Origin: Amycolatopsis cihanbeyliensis | GTDB taxonomy: Bacteria > Actinomycetota > Actinomycetes > Mycobacteriales > Pseudonocardiaceae | Direction of reading: 5' to 3' | Length of the DNA: 64,000 bases | Assembly: GCF_006715045.1 (NCBI RefSeq) | Contig: NZ_VFML01000001.1 | Span: forward strand, 1,580,501-1,644,500 | In this document: piece after piece, positions 8,475-17,405 of the stretch | How the letters are laid out: every line of letters starts with the position of its first letter | Position numbering within the stretch: position 1 is the first letter of the stretch | Notes under the pieces: generated by a model | The model's database searches: none | Seen by the model: the letters and a program-made list of their open reading frames with translations, nothing else | What the model was told of the DNA's origin: nothing | Position numbers and translations under genes: made by a program

Positions 8475-8885
8475 TCAGTCGCAGCGGTTCGGCTGCGTGG
8501 CGACATCGCCAGGGGGCTCACGGAGCGGGCCGCCAGGGCGCAGCAGCGTCTCCATGATCTCCAGGGGTTCCGGACGGATCCGGTACCAGCTCCAGGTGCC
8601 TCGCCGCTCCCTGGCGAGTACCCCGGCCCGTACCAGGATCTTGAGGTGGTGCGACAGGGAGGACTGCGGCATGTCGAACTCGTCGGCGAGATCGCAGAAG
8701 CAGGCCTCGCCGTCCGGTGTCCTCCGGACCAGGGCGACCAGCTTCACCCGCACCGGGTCACCGAGCGCCTTGAACAGCGACGCCGACTCGGCCAGCTCGT
8801 CGAGGGTGACGATGCTTTCTCCCGTCGGTAACACGGCCAGTGATCCCACCTCGTCCACGCGTACATGCCCGGTGTCCCAGCCCAT
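8475..8885 (-). CDS. Second ArsR-family regulator
   Basis: ArsR/SmtB winged helix with the pair EACFCDLADEFD (CxC in the metal-binding helix) and a QSSLSHHLKILVRAG recognition helix; the cysteine spacing differs from the upstream-operon ArsR, so inducer or geometry may differ. Start is uncertain: 8885 (MGWDTG...) is chosen because the palindromes at 8883-8918 look like its operator and promoter, but ATG 8915 is also open. It stands between arsR-acr3 and the response regulator/pst genes and its target is not evident; the palindromic promoter suggests autoregulation. Confidence 0.85.
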   Translation of the reverse strand: MGWDTGHVRVDEVGSLAVLPTGESIVTLDELAESASLFKALGDPVRVKLVALVRRTPDGEACFCDLADEFDMPQSSLSHHLKILVRAGVLARERRGTWSWYRIRPEPLEIMETLLRPGGPLREPPGDVATQPNRCD

Positions 8886-8918
8886 GATGACATCATGATC
8901 AGGGCGAATGAACATTCG
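8883..8918. promoter_or_regulatory. Two palindromes upstream of the second ArsR gene
   Basis: CATGATG-A-CATCATG (8883-8897) and CGAATG-AA-CATTCG (8905-8918) are both perfect inverted repeats. They lie between the second arsR and the end of the response regulator gene, where an autoregulatory ArsR operator would be expected. Confidence 0.5.
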
Positions 8919-8945
8919 GTGAACCCGGCCGTCGCGCGGCCTTGC

Positions 8946-9737
8946 CTATTCGGCGCGCGGTGGAACGGTGAACTGGTATCCGAGGCCGCGGACGGCCTTG
9001 ATCCACTGCGGGTCGTGTTCGTCGTCACCGAGCCGCTTGCGCAGTCGCATGATGTGCACCGTGAGCGTGTTGCTTCGCGCGGTCGCTCCCTCCCCCCACA
9101 CGGCCGCGATGAGCTCCCGCCGGGTCAGCACGGCCCCGGCGCGTTCGGCCAGGTAGCGCAGTAACAGGAACTCCATCGGAGGCAGCTGCACGGTCTGCCC
9201 GTCGAGCCAGAACCGGGGTACGGCGCCGTCGACGCGCAGCCGGCCGAGATCGATGCCCAGCGGGCGCAGGACCACACGGTCGGGCCGCGGCGCGAAGGAG
9301 CGCAGCAGGCCGAGCAGCTGCCTGGGGTGATACGGGCGGGGCACGACCGCGGTCGCGCCGAGCTCGGCGGCGCGGGCGGCGAAATCACCGGACCCCGGCC
9401 CCGCGCCCGCGACGACCGGCAGCTCGCCGTCAACCTCGCGCACGAGCGTGAGGAAATCCTCGGCACCCAGCAGCCCGGTGGCGGGCCCGAGGACGACCAC
9501 GTCCGGACACGCCCTGCCTACCGCCAGCAGGGCCCTGGCCGGCTCAGCGCACAGGTGGGTCTCCACCGGCTGCCCGGTGAGCGCCTCGACGAGGGCACGG
9601 GCGATCTCGGGGTCGCCCTCGACCAGCAGGACGGCCAGCCGGTCCGGGGCGCCGCCGCGCCCGGACAGGCAGGCTCGCCTGCGTAGCTGGAACTGCGAGT
9701 TGTCGGATTCCCAGCTGTGCGCCAGTGTGTGCGCCAC
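8946..9737 (-). CDS. Orphan OmpR/PhoB-type response regulator with a degenerate receiver
   Basis: 263 residues. The C-terminal winged helix (about 160-258) is intact: GAVLTRRELIAAVWG, TVHIMRLRKRLGDD and IKAVRGLGYQF. The N-terminal receiver fold is recognisable but its key residues are replaced: the acidic pair reads VEGDPE instead of VEDDPE, the phospho-acceptor strand reads DVVVLGP where VVVLD is expected, and the KP motif is RPY. It probably does not respond to phosphorylation. It lies just downstream of pstB (12-nt gap) and is likely cotranscribed with pst, so it may set phosphate or arsenate responses by abundance or ligand rather than by a kinase; no histidine kinase is nearby. Confidence 0.85.
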   Translation of the reverse strand: MAHTLAHSWESDNSQFQLRRRACLSGRGGAPDRLAVLLVEGDPEIARALVEALTGQPVETHLCAEPARALLAVGRACPDVVVLGPATGLLGAEDFLTLVREVDGELPVVAGAGPGSGDFAARAAELGATAVVPRPYHPRQLLGLLRSFAPRPDRVVLRPLGIDLGRLRVDGAVPRFWLDGQTVQLPPMEFLLLRYLAERAGAVLTRRELIAAVWGEGATARSNTLTVHIMRLRKRLGDDEHDPQWIKAVRGLGYQFTVPPRAE

Positions 9738-9749
9738 TGCCCGGCTCCC

Positions 9750-10652
9750 TCAGCCGAACCGGCCGGTGATGTACGCCTCGGTCCGCGCATCGGTGGGGTT
9801 ACCGAAAATGTGCTCGGTGGTGGCGAACTCGACCAGGCGGCCGGTGCGCTCCCCGTGCTCGTCGGCCTCCGCCGTGAAGAACGCGGTACGCTGCGAAACC
9901 CGCGCGGCCTGCTGCATGTTGTGCGTGACGATGATGATGGTGAACGTCGTCGCCAGCTCGGTCATCAGGTCCTCGATCTTCGCCGTGGCGATGGGATCAA
10001 GGGCCGAACATGGCTCGTCCATCAGGATCACCTCGGGTGAGGTCGCGATCGCCCTGGCGATACACAGCCGCTGCTGCTGCCCGCCGGACAGCCCCGCCGC
10101 GTTCTGCTTGAGCTTGTCCTTGACCTCGTCCCACAGCGCGGCCGCACGCAGCGCGTTCTCCACCACCTCGTCCATACTGGCCGGTCTCATCCCGGTCACC
10201 CGCGGCCCGTAGGCGACGTTGTCGTAGATCGACTTCGGGAACGGGTTCGGCTTCTGGAACACCATGCCGATCCGGCGCCGCAGCTCGATCACATCGACCG
10301 AAGGACCGTAGATGTCCACGCCGTGGTATCCGATCCGCCCGTGCACGGTGGCGCCGGGAATCAGGTCGTTCATCCGGTTCAGGCAGCGCAGCACGGTCGA
10401 CTTTCCACACCCGGAAGGCCCGATCAGCGCGGTGATCTCCTTGCTGCCGAAGTCGAGGTCGACCTCGTCCACGGCCAGGAAGCCACCGTAACGGACGCCC
10501 AGGTCCCGGACCGAGATCATGCCGTCCGGCCCGGTGCCGGGAACGTCCCGGACGGTGTGGTGCGAGACGTCGAAGTGCAGGTCCCGGTGCTGCCCGTCCG
10601 TCTCCGTGCCGCGCCGGTCGCCGCTCACGCTCCTACGCTCCGCTCGTGTCAT
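9750..10652 (-). CDS. pstB: Phosphate ABC transporter ATP-binding protein
   Basis: Walker [10 protein letters not shown] near residue 78, Q-loop [19 protein letters not shown], signature [14 protein letters not shown] and Walker [14 protein letters not shown], all typical of PstB. An N-terminal extension of about 44 residues before [13 protein letters not shown] is longer than usual, so a later start is possible. It follows pstA by 28 nt in the pstSCAB order and powers high-affinity phosphate import across the membrane. Confidence 0.95.
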   Translation of the reverse strand: MTRAERRSVSGDRRGTETDGQHRDLHFDVSHHTVRDVPGTGPDGMISVRDLGVRYGGFLAVDEVDLDFGSKEITALIGPSGCGKSTVLRCLNRMNDLIPGATVHGRIGYHGVDIYGPSVDVIELRRRIGMVFQKPNPFPKSIYDNVAYGPRVTGMRPASMDEVVENALRAAALWDEVKDKLKQNAAGLSGGQQQRLCIARAIATSPEVILMDEPCSALDPIATAKIEDLMTELATTFTIIIVTHNMQQAARVSQRTAFFTAEADEHGERTGRLVEFATTEHIFGNPTDARTEAYITGRFG

Positions 10653-10680
10653 GCCGTCGTTCCTTCCCGAGAAGTAGTGG

Positions 10681-11577
10681 TCACCAGCGGCGCTGGAACC
10701 GGTTGCGCAGCCAGATCGCGGCCCCGTTCATGGCCAGCAGGATGATGATCAGCAACAGGATCGTCGCCCATGCCAGCTCCTGGAACTCCACGTCCGGCAG
10801 CGACACGAGGTTGAAGATCTGCACGGGCAGCACGGTGTAGCGATCGAAAACGCCGTCCGGATTGACCGTGACGAACACCGTGGCGCCGACCAGGATCAGT
10901 GGCGCGGCCTCGCCGATCGCGCGGGACAGTGCCAGGATCGAGCCCGTCGCGATGCCGGAGATCGCCGCGGGCAGCACCTGCCGCCAGGTGGTCTGCCACT
11001 CCGTCGCGCCGAGCGCAAGCGAGGCGTCCCGGATCTCCCTCGGCACGGCACGCAGCGCCTCCCGGGTGGTGATGATGATGACCGGCAGGATCAACAGTGC
11101 CAGCGCCACCGATCCGGCCAGCACGACCGCGCCGACCGAGAGGGGGCTGCGCACCACGAACGCCAGCGTGAGAATGCCGTAGATGATCGTGGGCACCGCG
11201 ACCAGGTTCTGGATGTTCAGCTCGATCAGCCGGTTCCACCACTTCGTGCTGTCCGCGTACTCCTCGAGGTAGACACCGGCCGCGATGCCGAGGGGGAGCG
11301 CCAGCACGATCGTGCCGCCCATCACCCACAGGGTGCCGAGGATCGCCGACTGGACACCCGCCGTCTCCGGGTTCAGCTTGGACGGCTGGTTGGCCACCAG
11401 GTCGAGGTCGAAGCGCGCCAGGCCCTCAGTCAGGATCGCCGCCAGCACCAGCAGCAGGAACACGCACGCGGTGGCCAGGCAGGCCCACAACACGGCCGCG
11501 AAGACCGCCGAGCGGATATCGGTACGCCGCCCGCCGGCGAGTCGCGTCGCGGTGTCGGGATAGGCGGTCATGGACAT
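10681..11577 (-). CDS. pstA: Phosphate ABC transporter permease
   Basis: 298 residues with six hydrophobic helices and the permease coupling motif region [25 protein letters not shown] (binding-protein-dependent transport inner-membrane signature, EAA loop). Its ATG overlaps the pstC stop (ATGA), with a second in-frame ATG two codons on. Partner of PstC in the membrane channel for phosphate. Downstream gap to pstB is 28 nt. Confidence 0.95.
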   Translation of the reverse strand: MSMTAYPDTATRLAGGRRTDIRSAVFAAVLWACLATACVFLLLVLAAILTEGLARFDLDLVANQPSKLNPETAGVQSAILGTLWVMGGTIVLALPLGIAAGVYLEEYADSTKWWNRLIELNIQNLVAVPTIIYGILTLAFVVRSPLSVGAVVLAGSVALALLILPVIIITTREALRAVPREIRDASLALGATEWQTTWRQVLPAAISGIATGSILALSRAIGEAAPLILVGATVFVTVNPDGVFDRYTVLPVQIFNLVSLPDVEFQELAWATILLLIIILLAMNGAAIWLRNRFQRRW

Positions 11578-12551
11578 CAGTAGGCCTGCCTGTATTTCCG
11601 GACCAGCGCGATGCTGATCATGTTGATCACCAGGGTGATGACGAACAGCAGGGCACCCACCGCGAACAGCGAGTAGTACACGGGGCTGCCCTGCGGCGCG
11701 TCACCGCTGGCCACCTGCGCGATGAAGCCGGTCATCGTCTGCGCCCCCTCCAGCGGGTTGAACGTGAGCTGCGGCTGGGTGCCCGCGGCGATCGCCACGA
11801 TCATCGTCTCGCCCACCGCGCGGGAGAGACCGAGCACGACCGCGGCGACGATGCCCGACAGCGAGGCGGGGAACACCACCCGCAGCGTGGTCTTCATCCG
11901 GTTCGCGCCCAGCGCGTAAGAGCCCTGGCGCAGGGAGTCCGGTACCGCGGACATGGCGTCCTCGGACAGCGAAGCCACCGTGGGCACGATCATGAAACCC
12001 ATCACCAGGCCGGGTGCGAGGTTGTTGAAGAACTGGGCACCGAACAGCTCCTGCAGGATCGGGGTGACCATCGTCAGGGCGAACACGCCGTAGACGACCG
12101 TCGGCACCCCGGCCAGGATCTCCAGTACCGGCTTCAGCACCCGGCGGGTACGCGCGTTCGCGTACTCCGAAAGGTAGATCGCCGCGCCGAGACCGAGCGG
12201 GACCGCCACCAGCAACGCGATCAGCGTCGTGGACAGCGTTCCCACCACCAGGGGCAGCACACCCCAGTCCTTGTCCGTCCAGGACGACTTGTCCCCGAAC
12301 CCGGCCGTCCAGCTCGTTCCGGTGAGGAACTCGCCGATGTCGACATTGCCGAAGAACGTCCACATCGGAGCAATCAGCGACACCGCGATACCCGCGGTGA
12401 CCGCGACGGACAGCAGCGCCGAGCCGGCCAGCAGCACCTTGATCAAGCGCTCGCCGACCCGCCGGTGCCGGGCACGCAGGTCCATCGGCTCGTCGGCCGA
12501 AGGCGGGCTCCCCGCGCCCGGGGAGCCCGCCGTGATCGGGCTGTAGGTCAT
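11577..12551 (-). CDS. pstC: Phosphate ABC transporter permease
   Basis: 324 residues from the ATG that overlaps the pstS stop (ATGA). Six transmembrane helices; EAA-type loop DSLRQGSYALGANRMKTT. The first 25 codons encode a polar glycine/proline-rich tail, and this stretch of DNA also holds a perfect 12-bp inverted repeat (12502-12531). Works with PstA as the phosphate-conducting channel. Confidence 0.95.
   Translation of the reverse strand: MTYSPITAGSPGAGSPPSADEPMDLRARHRRVGERLIKVLLAGSALLSVAVTAGIAVSLIAPMWTFFGNVDIGEFLTGTSWTAGFGDKSSWTDKDWGVLPLVVGTLSTTLIALLVAVPLGLGAAIYLSEYANARTRRVLKPVLEILAGVPTVVYGVFALTMVTPILQELFGAQFFNNLAPGLVMGFMIVPTVASLSEDAMSAVPDSLRQGSYALGANRMKTTLRVVFPASLSGIVAAVVLGLSRAVGETMIVAIAAGTQPQLTFNPLEGAQTMTGFIAQVASGDAPQGSPVYYSLFAVGALLFVITLVINMISIALVRKYRQAY
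12502..12531. promoter_or_regulatory. 12-bp perfect stem-loop within the start of pstC
   Basis: GGCGGGCTCCCC / GGGGAGCCCGCC with a 6-nt GCGCCC loop, inside codons 7-17 of pstC just downstream of pstS. A structure here could protect the pstS mRNA 3' end or slow translation/transcription into pstCAB, giving more binding protein than permease. The role is inferred; the structure is plain in the sequence. Confidence 0.5.
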
Positions 12552-13522
12552 TGACCGCCGGCCTTCGCCTTCAGCGCCTCCAGGTCCGCCTGTGCCTTCT
12601 GCACCTGTTCCTGCGTGAGCGGGATGAACCGGGCCGCCTCCACGATCTCGGTGTTGTGCTCCAGGTAGAACTCGGCGAACGCCACCACCTGCGGCTTGCT
12701 CAGCCCCGCGTTCGAGACATAGATGAACAGCGGCCGGGACAACGGCGTGTACGAGCCGTCCTGCGCGGCCTCCGGCGACGGCGCGACGCACCCGCTGCCG
12801 CCGTCGATCTCGACCGCCTTGACCTTGTCGGCGTTCTCCTCCAGGTAGGAGTAGCCGAAGTAACCCAGCGCCCCCTTGGTCGAGGACACCCCCTGCACGG
12901 TGACGTTGTCGTCCTCGGTCGGGTTGTAGTCGGTGCGGCTGGCGCCTTCCTCACCGTTGATCGCCTCGGTGAAGTAGTCGAACGTGCCCGAGTCCGAGCC
13001 CGCGCCGAACAGCTCCAGCGGCTGGTCCGGGAAGCTGGGATCCACCTCGTTCCAGTTCTTCACCGTCGAGTCCGGCGCCCAGATCGTATTCAGCTGCTCG
13101 ACCGTCAGGCACTGGGCCCAGTCGTTCTCCTTGTTCACCACGACACTCAGTGCGTCGTTGGCCACCAACAGCTGGCTGAACTCGACGCCGTTCTGGGCAC
13201 AGACCTCCTTCTCCTCGTCACTGATCGGGCGGGACGCGTCGGAGATGTCGGTCTCGCCCGCGCAGAACTTCTCGAACCCACCGCCGGTGCCCGAGGTGCC
13301 CACCGTGACGTTGGTGTCCGGGTGCTCGCCCATGAACAGCTCGGCGGCGGCCGAGGACAGCGGCTCGACCGTGCTGGAACCGTCGATCACCACCGGCCCC
13401 GACAACGCCTCGCCGTTACCGTCACCGGACCCACCGTCGCCGCCTCCACATGCGGCCAGTGTCAGTCCGGCTGCCACAACCACGGCCGCGATGCGCGCCC
13501 GCTCCGAATGGCGGATGGTCAC
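12548..13522 (-). CDS. pstS: Phosphate-binding lipoprotein of the Pst transporter
   Basis: Signal peptide with lipobox LTLAAC at about residue 25, then a glycine-rich linker and the PstS fold: IDGSSTVEPLSSAAAELF, GTSGTGGGFEKFC, SDASRPIS, FGAGSDSGTFDYFTEAI and ALGYFGYSY phosphate-binding segments. Known role: extracytoplasmic capture of phosphate and hand-over to PstCA. First gene of the minus-strand pstSCAB operon; GTG/ATG region starts after an AGGAGGCACC ribosome site. A PHO-box-like repeat lies 90 bp upstream. Confidence 0.95.
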   Translation of the reverse strand: MTIRHSERARIAAVVVAAGLTLAACGGGDGGSGDGNGEALSGPVVIDGSSTVEPLSSAAAELFMGEHPDTNVTVGTSGTGGGFEKFCAGETDISDASRPISDEEKEVCAQNGVEFSQLLVANDALSVVVNKENDWAQCLTVEQLNTIWAPDSTVKNWNEVDPSFPDQPLELFGAGSDSGTFDYFTEAINGEEGASRTDYNPTEDDNVTVQGVSSTKGALGYFGYSYLEENADKVKAVEIDGGSGCVAPSPEAAQDGSYTPLSRPLFIYVSNAGLSKPQVVAFAEFYLEHNTEIVEAARFIPLTQEQVQKAQADLEALKAKAGGQ

Positions 13523-13610
13523 TAGGTGCCTCCTGCTTCAGTCCCGGCCCGCTGCCGGGAAGGTCGTGAACCCCACGTTCGCGGGACGCCTGGATCCAAC
13601 AATTTGGATC

Positions 13611-13626
13611 TGAACGACCGGTGAAC
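13611..13626 (-). promoter_or_regulatory. PHO-box-like direct repeat upstream of pstS
   Basis: On the minus strand two GTTCA elements are spaced exactly 11 nt apart (GTTCACCGGTCGTTCA), the arrangement of PhoP boxes in actinomycetes. It lies about 90 bp upstream of pstS, so phosphate-starvation control by PhoPR is likely. Another TGAAC element lies at 13735. Confidence 0.6.
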
Positions 13627-13893
13627 GTGACATGGCACCAGAGCCTCAATTGAAAAAAGTCGTTCCAGGTGACCACCTGCCGAAACGCGCCCACATCTCG
13701 TGCGCGGGCGACATCTCCCCGTAGCCGGACGATTGTGAACCTCTACCTCGCCACCTGTGAGCCGACTGGACGAGTGACCGCCAGCCTGAATCGACCGAAG
13801 TCGATCCAGCTCTTGACACGGACGACCGGACCCGATGTGCTGATAATCGGTGAATCTCGATCCAGGCTGTCGGATCCCCGGAAGGAACCTGCC

Positions 13894-14538
13894 ATGACTC
13901 GTGCGGGCAACCCACCCCAACGTCACGTCGCCGACCAGCTGGACCGGATCGCCGACGAGCTCGCCGACACCTTCAACGGCGTGTTCGGCCACGGCACGGT
14001 GACGCGCTTCGTCTACGAGACCTACGCCCTGCTCGAGGCGCATGCGACCGTCCGGACGCACCTGGTCACCCTGACCGCGCGACTCGCCAGGGAACGACTC
14101 GTCGACCACGGCCACGCCCAGGGCCTCGTTCGCGTCACCGTGCCGCACGTCCTGTTCGTCTGCGTACACAACGTCGGCCGCTCCCAACTGGCCGCGGCCC
14201 TGCTCGAACATCACGCCTTCGGCCGGGTCACCATCCGCTCAGCGGGCTCCCGGCCGCGCGGCGAGATTCCCGCCACCATCACCCGCGCACTGCGGGAACT
14301 CGGTATCCGGCTCACCGAGGCGTACCCCAAGCCGTTGACCGACGAGATGGTCCGCGCCGCCGACGTCGTCATCACCATGGGCTGCGGCGACACCTGCCCC
14401 GTGTACCCGGGCAAACGCTACCTCGACTGGGACATCGCTGACCCGGCCGAAGCCCCTATCGAGAAGGTCCGCTACATCCGCGACGACCTGGACCGCCGCG
14501 TCCGAGGCCTGCTGCCCGAACTGCACCGCGAGTTCTGA
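13894..14538 (+). CDS. arsC: Arsenate reductase with an N-terminal three-helix domain
   Basis: Residues about 1-75 form an all-helical region (DQLDRIADELADTFNGVFG) seen ahead of the reductase in mycobacterial ArsC proteins. Residues 80-214 are a low-molecular-weight phosphatase-type reductase: P-loop FVCVHNVGRSQ with the nucleophilic cysteine, and the CGDTCPVYPGKRYLDW segment carrying the resolving cysteines. Start ATG follows GGAAGGAA. Reduces As(V) to As(III), then exported by ACR3; the thiol donor (mycothiol/mycoredoxin or thioredoxin) cannot be told from sequence. First of two arsC genes. Confidence 0.9.
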   Translation: MTRAGNPPQRHVADQLDRIADELADTFNGVFGHGTVTRFVYETYALLEAHATVRTHLVTLTARLARERLVDHGHAQGLVRVTVPHVLFVCVHNVGRSQLAAALLEHHAFGRVTIRSAGSRPRGEIPATITRALRELGIRLTEAYPKPLTDEMVRAADVVITMGCGDTCPVYPGKRYLDWDIADPAEAPIEKVRYIRDDLDRRVRGLLPELHREF

Positions 14539-14644
14539 CCCGACGAACGACTTGGGCAAGGCGGCCACGGCGGGCGTCACCGGCCGTTCACCCGGAGGAG
14601 GCATCATCAGAAGCCAGTCCCCTACCGACGCTGAGGAGTACCTG

Positions 14645-15049
14645 GTGAGCCATGCCCCCGAGGTTCTGTTCGTCTGCGTGCACAACGCGGGCCGCTCCCA
14701 GATGGCCGCGGCTCTCCTCCAGCACCACGCCCTCGGCCGGGTCACCGTGCGCTCGGCGGGCTCCGAACCAGCGGAGAAGGTCAACCCCGCCGCCGCCACG
14801 GCACTCGCCGAGTGGGGCCTGGACATCCATACCGAAGTGCCCACGAAGCTTTCCACCGACGACGTCACCTCCGCCGACGTCGTCATCACCATGGGCTGCG
14901 GCGACGCCTGCCCAATCTTCCCCGGCAAGCGCTACCTGGACTGGCAACTCGACGACCCCGCGGGGAGATCCCTCGACGCCGTCCGCCCCATCCGCGACGA
15001 AATCGACCGGCGCGTCCGCCACCTGCTCGCCGAACTTCTCGACAACTGA
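14645..15049 (+). CDS. arsC: Second arsenate reductase, single-domain
   Basis: 134 residues: P-loop FVCVHNAGRSQMA and CGDACPIFPGKRYLDWQL carry the catalytic and resolving cysteines of low-molecular-weight phosphatase-type arsenate reductases. It lacks the helical domain of the gene 107 bp upstream, of which it is an obvious paralogue. GTG start is preceded by GAGGAG at proper spacing; a longer in-frame ORF from 14552 lacks a ribosome site. Confidence 0.9.
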   Translation: MSHAPEVLFVCVHNAGRSQMAAALLQHHALGRVTVRSAGSEPAEKVNPAAATALAEWGLDIHTEVPTKLSTDDVTSADVVITMGCGDACPIFPGKRYLDWQLDDPAGRSLDAVRPIRDEIDRRVRHLLAELLDN

Positions 15050-15246
15050 TCCGACGGCGAGCTTGCAAGATCGAGGCTCGCCTCGACCACCAAGGTGCCG
15101 AAGAGTCCTTGGTCAGCCCCGTTCCCATCCTTTGGTAGTCCCGCCGGAGGTTCGAACCTGCGACAGCCGCACACGAGGTACCGATCTTGTACGGCCCGGC
15201 CAACGCATGAACCGCTCTGTGCGCGGGCGCCGTCCTCCGGGTGACG

Positions 15247-15906
15247 CTATGGCCGGATGGGCCGTGGCCGGTAGCCGTTCAGGAAGGCGTGGACACCTGC
15301 GGTGATGAGTTCGGTTTTGCGGTCCTCGGTCAGTGGTGGGGCGCCGGTCTGCGGGTGGCTGGTGATCTCGCCGAGGACGATCCAGATGTAGTGGCTTGCG
15401 GCCAGGTCGGCGTCGGTGATGTCGAGTTGTCCCCGGTCGGCCAGGCGCTGGAAGTTCCGGGCCAGCGCCTGCTGGGCGCGCTCCGGGCCCGCCTGGTGCC
15501 AGGCGGCGAGGATCTCGGGTGGCAGGGTCGTGGCTTCCGCGGTGAGGTGGCGGACCATCGCGAAGTGGTCGGCGAACTCGCCGTCCGGGCTGACCCAGTC
15601 CTGGGCGAGCGCGATGAGGGCGGCGTCCAGGTCGGTACCGGACTCGGTGCCGAGGTGCCGGTCGATGATCGTGGTGAGGGCCTTCGCCACCTGGCCGGCG
15701 CTGTGTTCGATGAGCGCTGTGAACAGCTGCTGTTTGCCCTCGAAGTGGTTGTAGACGGTGCGGGTGGACACCCCGGCCTCGGCCGCGATCGTCTCGACAC
15801 CGGCCCGGGCGTAGCCCTCCCGGCTGAACACGGTGCGTGCGGCGCGGGTGATGGCGTCGCGCTTGTCCACCCGCCCGCGGGGCCGTCCGCCGCTCTGCCT
15901 GTCCAT
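15247..15906 (-). CDS. TetR-family repressor
   Basis: About 219 residues with an N-terminal TetR helix-turn-helix (VETIAAEAGVSTRTVYNHFEGKQQLF) and a C-terminal helical ligand domain of the TetR_C type. Divergent from the MFS exporter at 15968 with an AT-rich shared promoter, so it most likely represses that exporter and itself, with an unknown small-molecule ligand. Start at ATG 15906; a GTG two codons upstream is also possible. Confidence 0.9.
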   Translation of the reverse strand: MDRQSGGRPRGRVDKRDAITRAARTVFSREGYARAGVETIAAEAGVSTRTVYNHFEGKQQLFTALIEHSAGQVAKALTTIIDRHLGTESGTDLDAALIALAQDWVSPDGEFADHFAMVRHLTAEATTLPPEILAAWHQAGPERAQQALARNFQRLADRGQLDITDADLAASHYIWIVLGEITSHPQTGAPPLTEDRKTELITAGVHAFLNGYRPRPIRP

Positions 15907-15967
15907 CTCCACACCTAACTACAATTGATATTTTACAAAACTACCATCATCATTGTACTTTGTCGGC
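15907..15967. promoter_or_regulatory. TetR operator/promoter region
   Basis: A 61-bp AT-rich gap in very GC-rich DNA. It holds ACAAT...ATTGT inverted elements and the hexamer AACTAC twice (about 15916 and 15944), suitable for a TetR dimer. Drives the divergent TetR and MFS genes. Confidence 0.6.
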
Positions 15968-17368
15968 ATGGTGGCGGAACCGGGGGCCGAGACTCCACTG
16001 GCGACGGGGCGGCCGACCCGGTGGGCGGCGGTGGCCACGCTGGCGATCGCCACGCTGGTCGTGAGCAGCGAGTTGAGCATGGCCGGGTTCGCCTTGCCCC
16101 TGGTCGGCGCCGAGTTCGGGGTGGGTGCGGGCACGGCGACGTGGGTGTTGCTGGCGTACTCGCTGCCGCTGGCGGCGCTGGCGATCCCGGTGGGCCGGTG
16201 CGTGGACTCGGCCGAGCCGCGGTGGGTGTTCGGCGTATCGCTGGTGGGGGTCGGAGTGACCAGTGTGCTCGCCGCGGCGGCGCCGTGGTTGTGGCTCGTG
16301 CTGGTGGGTCGGGTGCTGCAGGGGTGCGCCTCGGCGCTCTACTTGGCGGCCTATCTGCCCTTGGTGACGGCCACGGTCCGGCAGGGCCAGCGGGGGCGGG
16401 CGTTGAGTGTGATCGCCACCGTGATGATGGTGGGCAGTATGGCCGTGGCCCCGCTGGGCGGGCTGGTGGCGGGGACGTTCGGGTGGCGCGCGGTGTTCCT
16501 GGTGAAGGTGCCCCTGCTGCTGGTCGTGCTCTGGCTGGGATACCGCACGATCCCGGCGAACTCCCGCGCCGGTGGCCGTGGGCCAGCCCGGCCTGATCGC
16601 TCGATGCTGTGGGACGTGCTGCTGGTGGGCGTGGCCATCGCCGCCGGCCTGCTGGGCGTGGAGGAACTGGCTGGGCGGTGGCCGGTCGGGGTGGCGCTGC
16701 TGGCCGTCGCCGTCGCCGCGGCCGCGTGGTGGACCCGGCTGCCGGGCTCGCGTCCGGTGACCGGGCTGCTGCGGCGGCGGGGATTCGGCCTGCCGGTGCT
16801 AACTCTGCTGGCGATGGCCTCGATGACCGGGCTGCTCGGGTTCTCGCTGCCGTTCTTCATCTCCGATGTGCTGGGGCAGGGCCCGGAGCTGCTGGGTGTG
16901 GCGATGCTGGTGTTCGTCGCCACCGCGTCGGTGGTCGCGCCGGTGGCCGGGGTGCTCGCGGACCGGTACGGGCCGCGGCCGGTGGCTGCCGTGGGCATTG
17001 CCGTGGGGCTGATCGGGGTGCTCCTCCTGCTCGGGATGGCGGCCGATACCGGGGTGGTCGGGCTGTCCTGGCGGATGGCGGTGATCGGCGTCGGTGGCGC
17101 GCTCGCGAACTCCCCCACCATGACCCTGATCCTCGCCGCCACACCCGACGAGCGGACCGGGACCGCCAGCGGTGTCACCAACGTCGCGCGCACCCTAGGC
17201 AGCACCATCGGCCCCGCGGTGACCGCCCTAGCCTGGAGCATCGCAGGCGGTGGGCAGCCCGGGTTCCAGGCGGGCATCGTCGCCCTTGGCATGCTCGCCG
17301 GCGCGGGGCTGGTCGCGTTGCTCGCCGCTCCGACTTATTCCGTTGATGGTTCCGGCCCACCGGGTTGA
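15968..17368 (+). CDS. MFS drug exporter, DHA2 type
   Basis: 466 residues with about fourteen hydrophobic segments, a P(V)GRCVDSAEPRWVFG loop (motif A variant) and RVLQGCASALYLAAYLPLV (motif B region) of drug:H+ antiporters. ATG follows the TetR operator region closely. Paired with a divergent TetR and followed by a tandem ABM protein, as in multidrug or self-resistance cassettes; substrate unknown. Confidence 0.88.
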   Translation: MVAEPGAETPLATGRPTRWAAVATLAIATLVVSSELSMAGFALPLVGAEFGVGAGTATWVLLAYSLPLAALAIPVGRCVDSAEPRWVFGVSLVGVGVTSVLAAAAPWLWLVLVGRVLQGCASALYLAAYLPLVTATVRQGQRGRALSVIATVMMVGSMAVAPLGGLVAGTFGWRAVFLVKVPLLLVVLWLGYRTIPANSRAGGRGPARPDRSMLWDVLLVGVAIAAGLLGVEELAGRWPVGVALLAVAVAAAAWWTRLPGSRPVTGLLRRRGFGLPVLTLLAMASMTGLLGFSLPFFISDVLGQGPELLGVAMLVFVATASVVAPVAGVLADRYGPRPVAAVGIAVGLIGVLLLLGMAADTGVVGLSWRMAVIGVGGALANSPTMTLILAATPDERTGTASGVTNVARTLGSTIGPAVTALAWSIAGGGQPGFQAGIVALGMLAGAGLVALLAAPTYSVDGSGPPG

Positions 17369-17405
17369 GATGAGCTGACACCGACCGGATGGGAGGAGAG
17401 ACCCT

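Noticed and set aside
13840..13893. A clear -35/-10 promoter before the first arsC
   Set aside because: A TTGACA (about 13814) and a GATAAT are present but 23 bp apart, too far to be claimed as a pair.
15120..15180. tRNA-like sequence (GGTTCGAACC on the minus strand)
   Set aside because: Only a short palindromic AGGTTCGAACCT; the T-arm does not pair properly and no D-arm, anticodon arm or acceptor stem can be built.
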